A DNA stretch of 64,000 bases from Bolinopsis microptera (Eukaryota; Ctenophora; Tentaculata; Lobata; Bolinopsidae), in NCBI RefSeq assembly GCF_026151205.1, contig NC_087082.1:8626901-8690900 (forward strand), in the 5' to 3' direction. Positions 1-11,133 of the stretch are shown one piece after another. The first letter of the stretch is position 1. Every line of letters begins with the position of its first letter. A model generated the notes under the pieces. It was not told where the DNA came from, ran no database searches, and saw only the letters and a list, made by a program, of their open reading frames with translations. Made by a program: the position numbers and the translations under genes.

Positions 1-116
1 GTCATGTCACGTGGTGTGACGTCATGCCACGTGGTGTGAGGTCATGTCACGTGGTGTGAGGTCATGCCACGTGGTGTGACGTCATGCCACGTGGTGTGAC
101 GTCATGTCACGTGGTG
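1..116. repeat. 20-bp minisatellite with E-box and CRE-like cores
   Basis: About six tandem 20-bp units start at the window edge, so the array probably extends further left. Each unit contains the palindrome CACGTG, and several unit junctions create TGACGTCA, the CRE palindrome. It would lie in an intron or 3' part of INPP5F. Confidence 0.9.
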
Positions 117-201
117 TATATTTTAACTTCTAATTACTATCCATCTAGTCTTCAAAATCATCTATCCTATTTTTCCGCAAAACTAATACTGTTTACTGTA
201 C

Positions 202-3200
202 CTTGAGCTGAGTAACGTCTAAAGTAAGGGGACGAAGTGTAATGTGAGTTCGACCGTTTATTATTCTCATATAGTGTCCCAAACAATCCGGCGGCTGACC
301 TGTACAGATCTTATCAAACTAGTGTGTTAAATGTAGAGATCTCATCAAACTAGTGTGTTAAATGTAGAGATCTTATCAAACTAGTGTGTTAAAGGTAGAG
401 ATCTTATCAAGCTAGTATGTTAAATGTATGGGATATGACATAGTTTTAAAAACTGGTAAAACTGGTACCGCAGCGAGAACGATAAATAACTCACTTCCTT
501 ACAGTGAAACTTAAAACTTTCATCTAGAGACCAGTTCACGTCTAACAAAATCAAATTATGTCCAAATAGGGTCAAATGCTAAGATTTAACTGTTCCGGTC
601 ATAATTTGGTCCAAGACTAGGAGGTCCGGGAGTGAAGTTGGCTTGTAACCCTCAACTTAACCCCCAACACTACTAACAATAACACAGCGCGCTCACCTAT
701 GTGAACACGGTCACAGGTAGATAACAACAACATTTCCATCTGGTCCTGTTTGTGGACGATATTCAGCGACTTTGGTGTGAGCCACACTGCCTTAGCCTCC
801 CCACTCGGCCATTCCTGAAGAGGAAACATGTTAGCAACAGCTAGACACCTGGAACTGACTTACAAATTACAGCATACTCAGAAGAAATGTAAGTAAAATA
901 CCGATCTAATTAAAAATGGTATATAAATAAAATTGGAACTGAAGGTTGCCGGGTACTATACCTGTGTGACCCAAGACTTGTAGATATTGTGAGTCTTGTT
1001 GTCCTCTTGGGTAGGTAGAAGATGTTGTACTTGTTCTAATAGTGCGGGGATACAGTCTAGTTCCTGGGATATAGGTCACGCTTTTTAAAAGTGTAAAGCT
1101 AGGGTCTTGGTTTGAAATTAAGAGAGGCCAGGGTAGTATAGTGAGCAAGAAAGCATCCAAAGCGGGTGGGAGTCTTATAATAGATACAAATCAATAACTT
1201 TTTTCATAATAAATTATTTGAGCTAACCTCCCTGACTTCGTCCCGGATCTCCGCCAGATCCGGTTCCAATCCCTGCATTATGTCGATAGCAGCCTGTCTG
1301 TTCGTATCCCTGAACATATCTTCATAAAATTTCCTCAATTTTCTATCGCATCAGAAACGGATACCGACTACCGTAAGATCTCATTCTATAAAACGACTGA
1401 TATCAATTTGCTGATCACAGAAAAAGTTTAGAGATTGGTCTACTGGGATTTCCTTGCTAATAAAGACAGAGGTAAGCACGTGATTACAGGTAAATAGTAG
1501 ACTAACAAACCTAAAGACGTTGATGTACATGCGAGTAACCGAGGAGACTCCATCTCTCATCATCCCTGCCACTCCCCGCTCCCCTGTTCTAGTGTAGTCT
1601 CCTTTTAATGCTGCTGTACCTGAGAGGGAGTAGTCATGTGATGTTAGCTGGTTACGGTTTTAAATAAGTTGTGTTCTCAATTAAAGTACTGTCTGTGTAC
1701 GGTCTGTGTACTGTCTGTGTACGGTCTGTGTACGGTATATGCAGAAAGGTGACATACATTACCTGCGTATTGTGTACTGATAGCGTCTCCGTTGTTAGCC
1801 CATAGCAGCTTGCCCGGCACTGAGAGATCATCCTCCGTGATACCAACACCTTCAGCCTAGTATAGGGAAACGATGTAAGAAGAGGACGTAGAGGTAAAAT
1901 TAACACACTTATAGTTAGAACCAACTACATACATGTATATTGATATATAAACGCTGTAAAGAATACGAAATAATAGCCAGTATTAGCAGGTTAATTATCA
2001 GGTATTACCAGGTTATTGAGGGTGTGTTTAGCAATAGCTCCCTGCACCACGTTAGTCCTATCCAGACTGTCCATACAGTTGACCCTGACAGCCCCTACCT
2101 GGCACTCCCTCATCTCACCCCGTACCACGTGGGTGTAGCCGAACTTGTTTGTTATGCCTGGTGAGTAGGGGGTTGTAAACATGTGGTAGGGGGTTGTGAA
2201 CACGTGGTAGGGGGTTGTAAACACGTGGTAGGGGGTTGTGAACACGTGGTAGGGGGTTGTGAACACGTGGTAGGGGGTTGTTAACACGTGGTATGGGGTT
2301 GTAAACACGTGGTATGGGGTTGTAAACACGTGGTAGGGGGTTGTTAACACGTGGTAGGGGGTTGTTAACACGTGGTAGGGGGTTGTAAACACGTGGTAGA
2401 GGATTGTAAACACGTGGTAGGGGGTTGTAAACACGTGGTAGGGGGTTGTAAACACGTGGTAGGGGGTTGTAAACACGTGGTATCATTAATGATTAGTATT
2501 AGTTAATGAGTTAATAATATGCGGGACATATGAAGGAAATGTAATGGAAAATGTGGTGATATTTAGAAAATGGAATAACTGAAATTTCGTACCTTGAAGC
2601 TCTTTTAGCAACACCTGAACGTTGTCAAACTTCATTCCCGCGCAGTACTCGTTAAAATCAAATGCCACATAGGTGAGACGTTCGTTGTTGTACATGTACG
2701 CCTAGAACAGATCTATAGTTAAAAACTTTGCGAAAAGATAATAGTTGTTACACTATAAAACTGAGGTGAAAGTCATTTGTAAACCTGTAAAACTGAAGTA
2801 AAAGTAAGTTTTAAAATAAACACTGAAACTAACCACTTTAGCGAACTCGTCCCCAAGGGGAGCCTCTTTGCCCTCGCTGTCCAGCAGGTTAACAACTACA
2901 ACTTCTCCATGAGTAGCTACCAGCCTGTCCATATGAAGTTGAAATGCTTCCAGTGCTTCCTCTGAAACAAATAACGTGTCAAGATTGCGATTAGTTGATA
3001 ATGAGAGCTGAAATAGAGAGGACGGTACTCACGAGGGGACCGTAAAATGACCGGTTTATGACTCACCATGGGACCGTGAAATGACCGGTTTAGGACTCAC
3101 CAGGGGATCGTTAAATGACCGGTTTAGAACTCACCAGGGGACCGAAAAATGACCGGCGCGGTTTAGGACTCACCAGGGGACCGTTAAGATGACCGGTTTG

Positions 3201-6200
3201 GGACTCACTAGGGGGCCGTAAAATGACCGGTTTATGACTCACCAGGGGACCGTAAAATGACTGGTTTATGACTCACCAGGGGACCGTAAAATGACCGGTT
3301 TAGGACTCACCAGGGGACTGGTTTAGAACTCACCAGGGGACCGAAAGATGACCGGTTTAGGACTCACCAGGGGGCCGTAAAATGACCGGTTTATGACTCA
3401 CCAGGGGACCGTAAAATGACCGGTTTATGACTCACCAGGGGACCGTAAAATGACCGGTTTAGAACTCACCAGGGGACGGTAAAATTACCGGTTTAGGACT
3501 CACCAGGGGACCGTAAGATGACCGGTTTAGGACTCACCAGGGGACCGTAAGATGACCGGTTTAGGACTCACTAGGGGACCGTAAGATGACCGGTTTAGAA
3601 CTCACCAGGGGACCGTAAGATGACCGGTTTAGGACTCACCAGGGGACCGTAAGATGACCGGTTTAGGACGGTAGTTAGTGAGGGGTTGGTACCAGTAGAC
3701 GGGAACACTCCCCCTGATAATCGTGTAGGACAGTTGTTCTTCTCCAGCTTGTAGGATCTGCTCAGTCACTACGTAGTTTGCAGGACAACCTGAACCAGTT
3801 ACGTCTCATAGTCATAAACAATAAAATAGAGTCTGCATCAACTATCGGCAAGGGATACATAATTTGTCTTATTACGACAACCGATTCGTAATGAATCCCT
3901 CAAACATTGAAAAAAACTCCTACTATACCGATACGGCTGCAATTAGGACTAACTTAACACTCCAAGTACTCAGTGAGTAGTACTCACCGTCCTCATCAAT
4001 TCCCCTGCGTTTGAAGCGTGTGCCAGCCCGGTACTTGCTCCGTCTGGATACCACAGTGAGGGTATCAAGAGGTCCGTCAAGTGAAGGGGTAGAGGGAGGT
4101 CTGACTCCTCTCATACTCTCCTCTGTGGTAGGGGCTATCTCCGCTTGCTCTATGTACCCCTGGGGAGCATGGTTTATTGACTGGCCATTTCATGAGGGCA
4201 TTTAGCTGCTACTGAATCATGTTCAACCTACTTTGATCTGAGGAGCACGACGTGTACTGAAATTTATAACTGATCCCAGCAGAGCAACATTCCAGTACGA
4301 ACCTGCATAACGGGGATAATCCAGGGGTTGCACAGTTCGGGGAACTGGTTGTACACAGAGATAAGACATTCCAACATATTCTCATTCCAGAAATACTCCG
4401 TCTTGGCTTGCTGCCAGATCGGTTTAGTCTTATCAAGTGGTTCTTTACAGAGTTCAGTTAACGTGTGGGATATGTCTCCTTCTTCAGAGTAGTAGAAAGA
4501 TCTGCACGTGGGTGATGTTAGAGGGACTCATATTTTAGAGGGAGAGATAAAAATGAAATAACCCACAACTAGATTAAGTAACACGGAATCTTGAAAGTGC
4601 GAATGATAACCAAGCTACCGGGACAGGGTGTCAACTTTCACTTACTGGAAAGAGGGGGAGGCAATTACGGGGGGAGGGCGTTACTTACTTTTCAAACCAC
4701 TTTACAAACTCCTCCTCCAGCTTCCTCTCTATTTTAGCGTCTGTCTCTGTCACATTCTCACCTGCAGAGGAAATGATAGATACATTATTATAATGTATGG
4801 GTAACGGGAGTGCAGGAAGTCTATCATATAATTAATTTCGTACTATGCTTCCAGAATCCAGATCAAATACCGTAATTAGACACTACAAAATAACTTTAAT
4901 CTGAAGTTACCTTTAGGAGGTTTAGTGTGTTTACTGCAAGCCGGCAGATCAAGGTAGGGTGTCTCCAGGGACAGGGGTAACATCACTATATCATTTATAC
5001 GCTGAACCTGGAGAAGGAATGTGTCGGTAAATCTGTGTTATTATTGAGTTATTGCTTTTGGAAAATTATAATATCGTTTGTAAGGGAAGTGGAAGAGAAA
5101 TTAAATGTTACAGTTTGTCTGGAGGAGGAGTCGCAGTAAATCAATATTTGACCACCTCAAATGACAATATAATAAATAAGAATCGCTGCATTGAAAATTG
5201 AAATAAACAGAAAGTATGATTAATGATTTTTACCGTGGCACCGTGAAGTTTACAGACAACCTCCTTATTGGCAATCAGAACCAAGTTATCAGGGCTCTCC
5301 GGCAGGAACTTGATCTTACCAACAATACCATGACAGGTGCCTAGACAGACAGGGTCTAGAGACTCGTCTAGGATTGTAGAGTTGGAGGGGACTACTCCTG
5401 AGGAGACTGTGTTTAAAATCGCTAGGGGGAGGTGGGGGGGGGGGGAGGAGGGGGGGCCCCTGTAATACTTTTGACTCGCTGTTAATCGTAAGTCACTTAA
5501 TTAATATATATGTAACAGTCATCAGATTTTTTATATATTTGTCGGGCACCATAAGAATGTAGAGCATATAATTTCATTTCTTAATTTTAATTCTAATATT
5601 TCATGTTTTATTCCCGGACGGCTTCAAATAAACTCATACTAATTTCACAAAGCATTGCCTACAAGTTTCAACACTTCAAGTTCACACCTATTAGTAATAC
5701 CTCCCCTACGAATTCATTCTCAGAAACCTTAAGACTAAGTAACTACCTTCACCTTTCACCGTCCTAACACTATCTTAACATCAGCCAATCACAATTGAGA
5801 AACACGACTCACATGACACTACTTTCACCTCCATACTCCATAGCCGTCCGTGGCTACGATTGTAAAATAAGTCTGTCTGACCCGTTTTGAGAGATACGAA
5901 TGAACTTGTGTTAAGTTCCAATATTCTAAAAAGCCTTTGTTGACTTTACCTTTCAAGAAGTCAAACTAATATAACGAGTATCACTTTGTATTAGACGCCT
6001 AAAAAAGTACTTGAACTAGTCCTCAAGATCCCGGTATAACACCAACCTCTACATTGGTGGAGAACCCGGGCACTATTTGTTTTTGCTTGTTTTTGCTTGG
6101 AACAACTAATCGAACTCAGCTTAACGGCAGTGCAGTGAGGTCATTTTCTAATCGATCCTCGATTTGTTTTAGTTAATCTCGCTAAGCTTGTAACGTTTTA

Positions 6201-9200
6201 AATACAGTTACTAATTCTCTTAGTACGTGACCAGTGCGAATCTTTAGATTTTTAGAATTTACATTAACTAAATTCTAACTAATTGTGATTGTCATTCATC
6301 ACTAAGCAACATCCGAGTTACTACTAACCATCCACTGAACCTACCGCATTTTGTATCCAAGACGGACAGAACTTCTAATCTTCCGCCCCTGCAACAAAGT
6401 CACATCCTTCGAATCGTGTTTCTAATTTCCGGTAACCTAAATCTCTAACCGAACATGGCAACTGTGGAAGCTCTCGGTATCACCGAAGATCAGAAAGCCC
6501 AAGTAAGAAACCTCATTGAGACTGCAACAAGAAATGCAGGAGCCGCAGCGGTAGAACAAGCTAGGGTGGATTTCAGAGCAGGCGTCGCTGGAACTCGAAG
6601 ACCAGAGATATTTGACCCTGCTAAAACCTCCATCACTGCGTACCTCGAATGTTTCGAACCCTTTAGGCGAGTCGTTGGACTAAAGGACGCAAACGCCGTA
6701 CAATCATTTCAGACTTATCTGGACCCTAAGTCTCTAGCTATAGTTCAAGCTATGGACTCCGCTACCGAGGATGATTGGAACACCTTCAAAGACGAAGTAA
6801 TCAGGGCTCTAAGTTCTCCTCGCGAAGCAGTACATGCAAGGTTCGAATTGAAGAAAGCAATCCAACGAGCTGACGAGACCGTGGCCCAGTTTGGTGAGAG
6901 GCTACGAGACCTGGGAAGACTCGGTTACCGTTCTGACAACCAAGCAGCCATGGAATCAGCTCTGATTGACGCACTCTCGGGTGGAGTTCTCCGAGATGAA
7001 ATCTCTATTGTCCTAATAGGGAACGCAGACGACACGTTTGCCAGAAATCTCGAGGTAGCAGTGAAATTGGACTGCGCTTATCGAGCCAGATCCACTCTTA
7101 AAGAAGGCGATGATATTACAGTGTCGGTACTAAAGAACGAGAGAACCACTGCAGCAAATACCGCTAGTAACAACTCATTCCTTCCCCAGCACCCCATTCG
7201 AAGACCTGAATTATACGCAAACGATGAACACTCTGACCACCCCTATCAACACCCTACTGCACATCAACCCGGTTCCTACTACGGCCCGAATCTCATACGA
7301 AGTAACCAGCCTCAGAGCTCTTACAACGACAATCTAAGAGATAACAGACATTCAGGAAGACCCCCAGTTATCTGTTATGGATGTCAGAGACCGGGACATT
7401 ATATCATAGACTGCCCACTGAAAGATCCTCGCTCCAGTTCACCCAACTGGAACCATCGAAACTTCTCGTGTCACTATTGCGGAATGGCTGGGCACATGAT
7501 TCGAAATTGCAGAAACCGGGTTAGTGACCTAAGTAGGTTTCAATCACAGAGAGGATACCACAGTGAAACAGAATTTAGAGGGTATCAGGGACAAGGCAAC
7601 CACACCAGACCAGAACTATCTGAAACGAACGTTAGAAATTACGCCTCAAACCAGGATGCTCGAGTACATTTCGATGAAGCTCAGTTACCTGGACAGCTCC
7701 CACCAGACTCACCCACCAACCACTGTACTAATCCACACCTCCCGTACAATGGAATAAATGCATATTCTGATTATGGACCGGTATCCTACAACCAAAGTCC
7801 AGTGCAAGAATGGAACTGTAATACTCAAGATGCTGCTAGCAACGGCAGATTCTACTCCAAAACTACATCAACAGTCCCAAAAAACTAATTTACCCCTCCC
7901 CTAGAGGGAGGGAGGATCTACCGCCACATACGCTGAAACATGACACATCTGTGAATTCGTGCAATGGATATGTATATCTAGATGCTTCCATATTTGACAT
8001 CCGTACAACCTTTCTCCTAGATACTGGAGCCTCTATGAACCTAGTAAGTGAAGACTTCGTCAAAAAACATAATCTCTTATACCTGGTTAAAAACGCCACT
8101 TTCAAACTAGTAGGGATAACGGGTATGCCATTACAAGTTCTAGGAGTCATTCGAGGTGCTCATGTCATTATTAAGGGAACTGTTTTCGAAATAGATCTTG
8201 TGGTTACATCTAAAATGAAAGAAGAGTGTATTCTAGGACAAATCTTCTTCGAAAAGTACGGGATGATCCTAGACTTTAATAATAAGACGGTGAGCAACTA
8301 TTCCTTCATTGCTAATCTTTGCGAAAGACCACCCAACTCCCAAGAACCACCCTCTCCTATCAAAGAACCACCCTCTCCTGTCAAAGAAGCACCTTCTCCT
8401 GTCAAAGAACCACCCTTCTCCTGTCAAAGAACCACCCTCTCCTATCAAAGAACCACCCTCTCCTGTCAAAGAACCACCTTCTCCTGTCAAAGAACCACCC
8501 TCTCCTGTCAAAGAACCACCTTCTGTTGTCAAAGAATTATTCTCTCCTGTCAAAGAACCACCTTCTCCTGTCAAAGAACCACACTCTCCTGTCAAAGAAC
8601 CACCTTCTGTTGTCAAAGAATTATTCTCTCCTGTCAAAGAATCACCTATTCCTGTCGGAAAATCACCTCCTCCAGGAGTCCAAAGAGACTCGAGCCTTGA
8701 AACTAAGCCGCAATACAGCGTCAAAGATTTAATATTAATGTTTGACCTTAAATCTCAAAAAGAGCAGGATACTGCAGACACGCACACAAAGAAACAGAAT
8801 AACTTCAAGAAAGAACCTCTCCCTCAACATGCTGTAGAAAATAACCCGGCTTTAAGAGAGAAAAGCCTATCAAAGTCACCTTTGGTGAACCAGACTGCCT
8901 TCGAAAGTCTCCCTGCACAAACTTACTTTATATGCGTTGCGAACAAAGTGAAGACTAACAACGAAGATAAAATGGATACCGAATCAGAGGAATCTACTAA
9001 ACAGGACTCCACTCCAATCAGGAACTCTGATACCCCTATTGATCCTCATGCATCCCTAAAAACCGATAGCACAGTATATTATAAATCCGGTGCTCATATT
9101 GCTCCAGCCACGTACCACGATATGAAAGACTTGTACAATGTCGTAAGCAACAACATTAGTGTAAATCAAATACGCCACAAGACTTTTCACGATAAAACGA

Positions 9201-11133
9201 GAAGGTTCCGCAGAACAGACAAAAAAGGTGACAAGGTATTGGTCCTGAAACCTTTATCTCCTTCCATCAAACATTACCGTAAATTCAGCAAGTACTACAG
9301 GGATCCGTGGTGCATCAAGAAAGTCTTATCTCAATGGACTTATTCATACACCAAATGACTGTGATAAATTTCGGTATCGGCCATCGGGAAATCAGTGACC
9401 TGGCTAAATAAGTCTGATCTCGAGTAATGCGGAGTCACCATGTGTAGAGGTTTGCTGTCACAAGGAGCTGGCGCCCTGAGTGGTCAGTAAACCCGCGCCA
9501 GACGCACATGGCTCTGTAACTTTACCACCGATTTCCCGTACCCACAGTACCTCTATTATAGTCTCCTATCACCTGTAAACCGTAAAATGTCTTCACTATA
9601 CCTAATAATGAATGTCTAGACACCTCATTTAGTAAAAACTAACTAATCGGACAACAATCCTTTTTCGTAATCAGGCGCTAATTTCGAGAATGTTGCTTTG
9701 AAACTGCTCTTTTGTGAACATTCCTAAAAAAGCCATAATCATATCAAGCACTTGTGCGGACCTTGAATATTCCTAATCTTCCTTCGAGAATTCCAACTCT
9801 CAAAATACTCATTGCAACTACTAATCATCAGCCTACTTCCTAAAACGCAATGAGTATTAACTAACAATCACCCAGCGGCCAGCACCCTTCACCTACAAGA
9901 TGAATGTGTTAGACTCGGATTCTGAAACGGATACCGATTTGGACTAAATTAATTTTTCTATTTAAACTTTTTAATCTGAAAGGGCGCCTAATGCACCCTG
10001 GATGATCAGTGAGTCGAATCACATGATTATTTAATGTAACGAATTTATTTTTGTGTAACAAGAACGAATTTAAAACGAAAGACGAATAGAAGTATACGTG
10101 TAGAAGTTAACTTACGAAATGAAACGAATCGATATCGAAGGTTAAGTTAACAGTGTAAAACATTAACATTTTCGTATGTTTTACTCGTTTACAATTTTTT
10201 AAATGTTTATTAATTGATGTTTTGCAAAAACATCAACTGTAATACCTGTTATTTTATAATCCTAATACATTTTACTAAATTATTGGAGGGTCTTAAATTT
10301 TACTAAATTTCTGAACGGAAGATTGTAGAGCATATAATTTCATTTCTTAATTTTAATTCTAATATTTCATGTTTTATTCCCGGACGGCTTCAAATAAACT
10401 CATACTAATTTCACAAAGCATTGCCTACAAGTTTCAACACTTCAAGTTCACACCTATTAGTAATACCTCCCCTACGAATTCATTCTCAGAAACCTTAAGA
10501 CTAAGTAACTACCTTCACCTTTCACCGTCCTAACACTATCTTAACATCAGCCAATCACAATTGAGAAACACGACTCACATGACACTACTTTCACCTCCAT
10601 ACTCCATAGCCGTCCGTGGCTACGATTGTAAAATAAGTCTGTCTGACCCGTTTTGAGAGATACGAATGAACTTGTGTTAAGTTCCAATATTCTAAAAAGC
10701 CTTTGTTGACTTTACCTTTCAAGAAGTCAAACTAATATAACGAGTATCACTTTGTATTAGACGCCTAAAAAAGTACTTGAACTAGTCCTCAAGATCCCGG
10801 TATAACACCAACCTCTACAAGAATTTCAAAAGCAAAAATGGCGATATTTTTATTGTTTTTTGACGACGATCCCCCTAATAATAATAATATAATTCGTATA
10901 GCTGTGATTTTATCGACAATAAGAAGATAAGACCCCCCACATTTTATTTTATATGTAGTTTATCAAAGAAAAAAATATTATACCCTCATCCTATGTCTAG
11001 CGTTATGCGGTAATAATCCCAAATAACAGCTATAAAATTATAATTACTAACTTCCGTCCAATTTGGAGCACCAGAGTGATTTGACACCATCGTGCAGAAC
11101 ATAATGTCCAGATATTGAGAACACTTCAAACAT
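202..11133 (-). CDS. INPP5F: SAC2/INPP5F-type inositol polyphosphate phosphatase, 16 exons, 3' end off the window
   Basis: This gene encodes a SAC-domain phosphoinositide phosphatase; the vertebrate family member removes the 4-phosphate of PI4P on endosomal membranes. The exons, in order, are 11052-11133, 5234-5421, 4911-5007, 4689-4761, 4303-4501, 3988-4159, 3640-3789, 2834-2961, 2593-2701, 2009-2157, 1763-1856, 1511-1613, 1228-1342, 962-1063, 697-814 and 202-294. Every junction is GT/AG and the phases agree throughout. The start MFEVFSISGHYVLHDGVKSL matches the family N-terminus. Exon 10 carries the catalytic CX5R motif as CMDSLDR. Exon 11 has WANNGDAIS and exon 12 has TRTGERGVAGMMRDGVSS, both family signatures. 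Exons 14-16 match the region leading into the hSac2 domain more weakly. Intron 1 contains the LTR element, and several introns contain minisatellites touching splice sites. Further 3' exons must lie to the left of position 1. Confidence 0.93.
300..430. repeat. 31-bp tandem repeat, about four units
   Basis: Four imperfect units of about 31 bp contain AGATCTTATCAAACTAGTG-like sequence. They lie in the INPP5F intron between the exons at 202-294 and 697-814, starting a few bases upstream (on the minus strand) of the exon 16 acceptor. Confidence 0.85.
2162..2484. repeat. 21-bp minisatellite (CACGTGGTAGGGGGTTGTAAA) abutting an INPP5F acceptor
   Basis: About 15 units of 21 bp fill nearly all of INPP5F intron 9. 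On the minus strand the last unit runs directly into the acceptor at 2158. The pyrimidine-rich CAACCCCCTAC segment of the unit therefore supplies the sequence just before the AG. Each unit has a CACGTG core. Long ORFs on the minus strand here are products of the repeat. Confidence 0.93.
3033..3660. repeat. 34-bp minisatellite repeating the INPP5F exon 7 donor
   Basis: About 18 units of 34 bp lie in INPP5F intron 7. On the minus strand each unit contains CCCCTGGTGAGTC, a good 5' splice site. The first unit is the true end of exon 7, so it codes for PKPVILRSPG. Units farther into the intron carry an in-frame TAA two codons after the donor, so extended use would truncate the protein. Confidence 0.93.
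5558..6053 (+). repeat. 5' LTR
   Basis: This 496-bp terminal repeat has TG...CA ends with the short inverted repeat TGTAGAG/CTCTACA. By eye I found no difference from the 3' copy. Confidence 0.95.
6455..7888 (+). CDS. gag: Retrotransposon Gag protein with two zinc knuckles
   Basis: The 477-residue ORF starts with MATVEALGITEDQ about 400 bp after the 5' LTR. Residues around 60-220 resemble the retrotransposon capsid region, including a stretch like REAVHARFELKKAIQRADE. Two CX2CX4HX4C zinc knuckles follow: CYGCQRPGHYIIDC near residue 307 and CHYCGMAGHMIRNC near 339, as expected for nucleic-acid binding. The tail is polar and rich in Asn, Gln, Pro and Tyr. The reading frame is intact, so this copy could still supply Gag. 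Confidence 0.92.
   Translation: MATVEALGITEDQKAQVRNLIETATRNAGAAAVEQARVDFRAGVAGTRRPEIFDPAKTSITAYLECFEPFRRVVGLKDANAVQSFQTYLDPKSLAIVQAMDSATEDDWNTFKDEVIRALSSPREAVHARFELKKAIQRADETVAQFGERLRDLGRLGYRSDNQAAMESALIDALSGGVLRDEISIVLIGNADDTFARNLEVAVKLDCAYRARSTLKEGDDITVSVLKNERTTAANTASNNSFLPQHPIRRPELYANDEHSDHPYQHPTAHQPGSYYGPNLIRSNQPQSSYNDNLRDNRHSGRPPVICYGCQRPGHYIIDCPLKDPRSSSPNWNHRNFSCHYCGMAGHMIRNCRNRVSDLSRFQSQRGYHSETEFRGYQGQGNHTRPELSETNVRNYASNQDARVHFDEAQLPGQLPPDSPTNHCTNPHLPYNGINAYSDYGPVSYNQSPVQEWNCNTQDAASNGRFYSKTTSTVPKN
7951..8700 (+). pseudogene. Retropepsin-like aspartic protease ORF running into a heptad-repeat tract, frameshifted
   Basis: DTGASMNLVSEDFV near residue 24 is the active-site motif of a retroviral-type aspartic protease, and a later ILGQIFFEKYGMILDF stretch fits the family's C-terminal part. 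The ORF then enters tandem 21-nt units coding for SPVKEPP. Near 8410 one unit has an extra base (CACCCTTCTCC instead of CACCCTCTCC). After this the sense repeat continues in another frame, so the protease and the downstream region are no longer joined. The first Met at 7951 may not be the real start; a Gag-Pro readthrough is also possible. Confidence 0.8.
8309..9358 (+). CDS. Proline-rich heptad tract plus integrase C-terminal-like tail
   Basis: From about 8415 this frame reads SPVKEPP heptads, then a polar stretch, then a terminal segment with FHDKTRRFRR, KGDKVLVLKP and KVLSQWTYSY. That pattern fits the C-terminal region of Ty3/gypsy integrases, where a KxGDkVLv motif precedes the GPF/Y domain. 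No catalytic integrase, RT or RNase H sequence lies before it, so the element's pol core seems to have been lost between the repeat and this tail. Residues before the heptads are an out-of-frame reading of the protease tract. Confidence 0.65.
   Translation: MLIFAKDHPTPKNHPLLSKNHPLLSKKHLLLSKNHPSPVKEPPSPIKEPPSPVKEPPSPVKEPPSPVKEPPSVVKELFSPVKEPPSPVKEPHSPVKEPPSVVKELFSPVKESPIPVGKSPPPGVQRDSSLETKPQYSVKDLILMFDLKSQKEQDTADTHTKKQNNFKKEPLPQHAVENNPALREKSLSKSPLVNQTAFESLPAQTYFICVANKVKTNNEDKMDTESEESTKQDSTPIRNSDTPIDPHASLKTDSTVYYKSGAHIAPATYHDMKDLYNVVSNNISVNQIRHKTFHDKTRRFRRTDKKGDKVLVLKPLSPSIKHYRKFSKYYRDPWCIKKVLSQWTYSYTK
8330..8660. repeat. 21-bp coding minisatellite, all frames open
   Basis: About 15 units of 21 bp (CCACCCTCTCCTGTCAAAGA core) encode SPVKEPP. 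Because 21 is a multiple of three and the unit lacks stops, the other forward frames and one reverse frame are also open. This explains the overlapping ORFs here. Confidence 0.93.
9359..10323. other. Non-coding 3' interior of the LTR element
   Basis: There is no ORF of note in this 965-bp stretch between the tail ORF and the 3' LTR. A purine-rich GGAAGA just before the LTR may be a weak polypurine tract. Confidence 0.6.
10324..10819 (+). repeat. 3' LTR
   Basis: This is the second 496-bp copy. It is followed by AGAA, matching the four bases before the 5' LTR. Confidence 0.95.

Larger units (their letters stand above)
5558..10819 (+). mobile_element. Non-autonomous LTR retrotransposon (Ty3/gypsy-like) with internal deletion
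   Basis: Two 496-bp LTRs (5558-6053 and 10324-10819) appear identical, start TGTAGAG and end CTCTACA. A 4-bp target duplication AGAA flanks the element (5554-5557 and 10820-10823). Just inside the 5' LTR is TTGGTGGAGAACCCGGG, a plausible primer-binding site. The interior encodes a gag, an aspartic protease and a tail resembling the C-terminal GPF/Y-type region of Ty3/gypsy integrases. No reverse transcriptase, RNase H or integrase core is present. It sits antisense in INPP5F intron 1. Identical LTRs imply recent insertion, so trans-mobilisation by a full-length relative is inferred. Confidence 0.93.

Noticed and set aside
1991-2486. Long minus-strand ORFs (161 and 123 aa)
   Set aside because: Most of their length is translation of the 21-bp array; only the last part is the real INPP5F exon 10.
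3033-3660. CRISPR-like regular repeats
   Set aside because: Units are contiguous with no unique spacers, no cas genes are present, and the genome is eukaryotic. This applies to all arrays here.
8269-8724. Minus-strand ORF of 151 aa over the heptad repeat
   Set aside because: It is a by-product of a stop-free 21-bp unit; the sense frame carries protease and tail.
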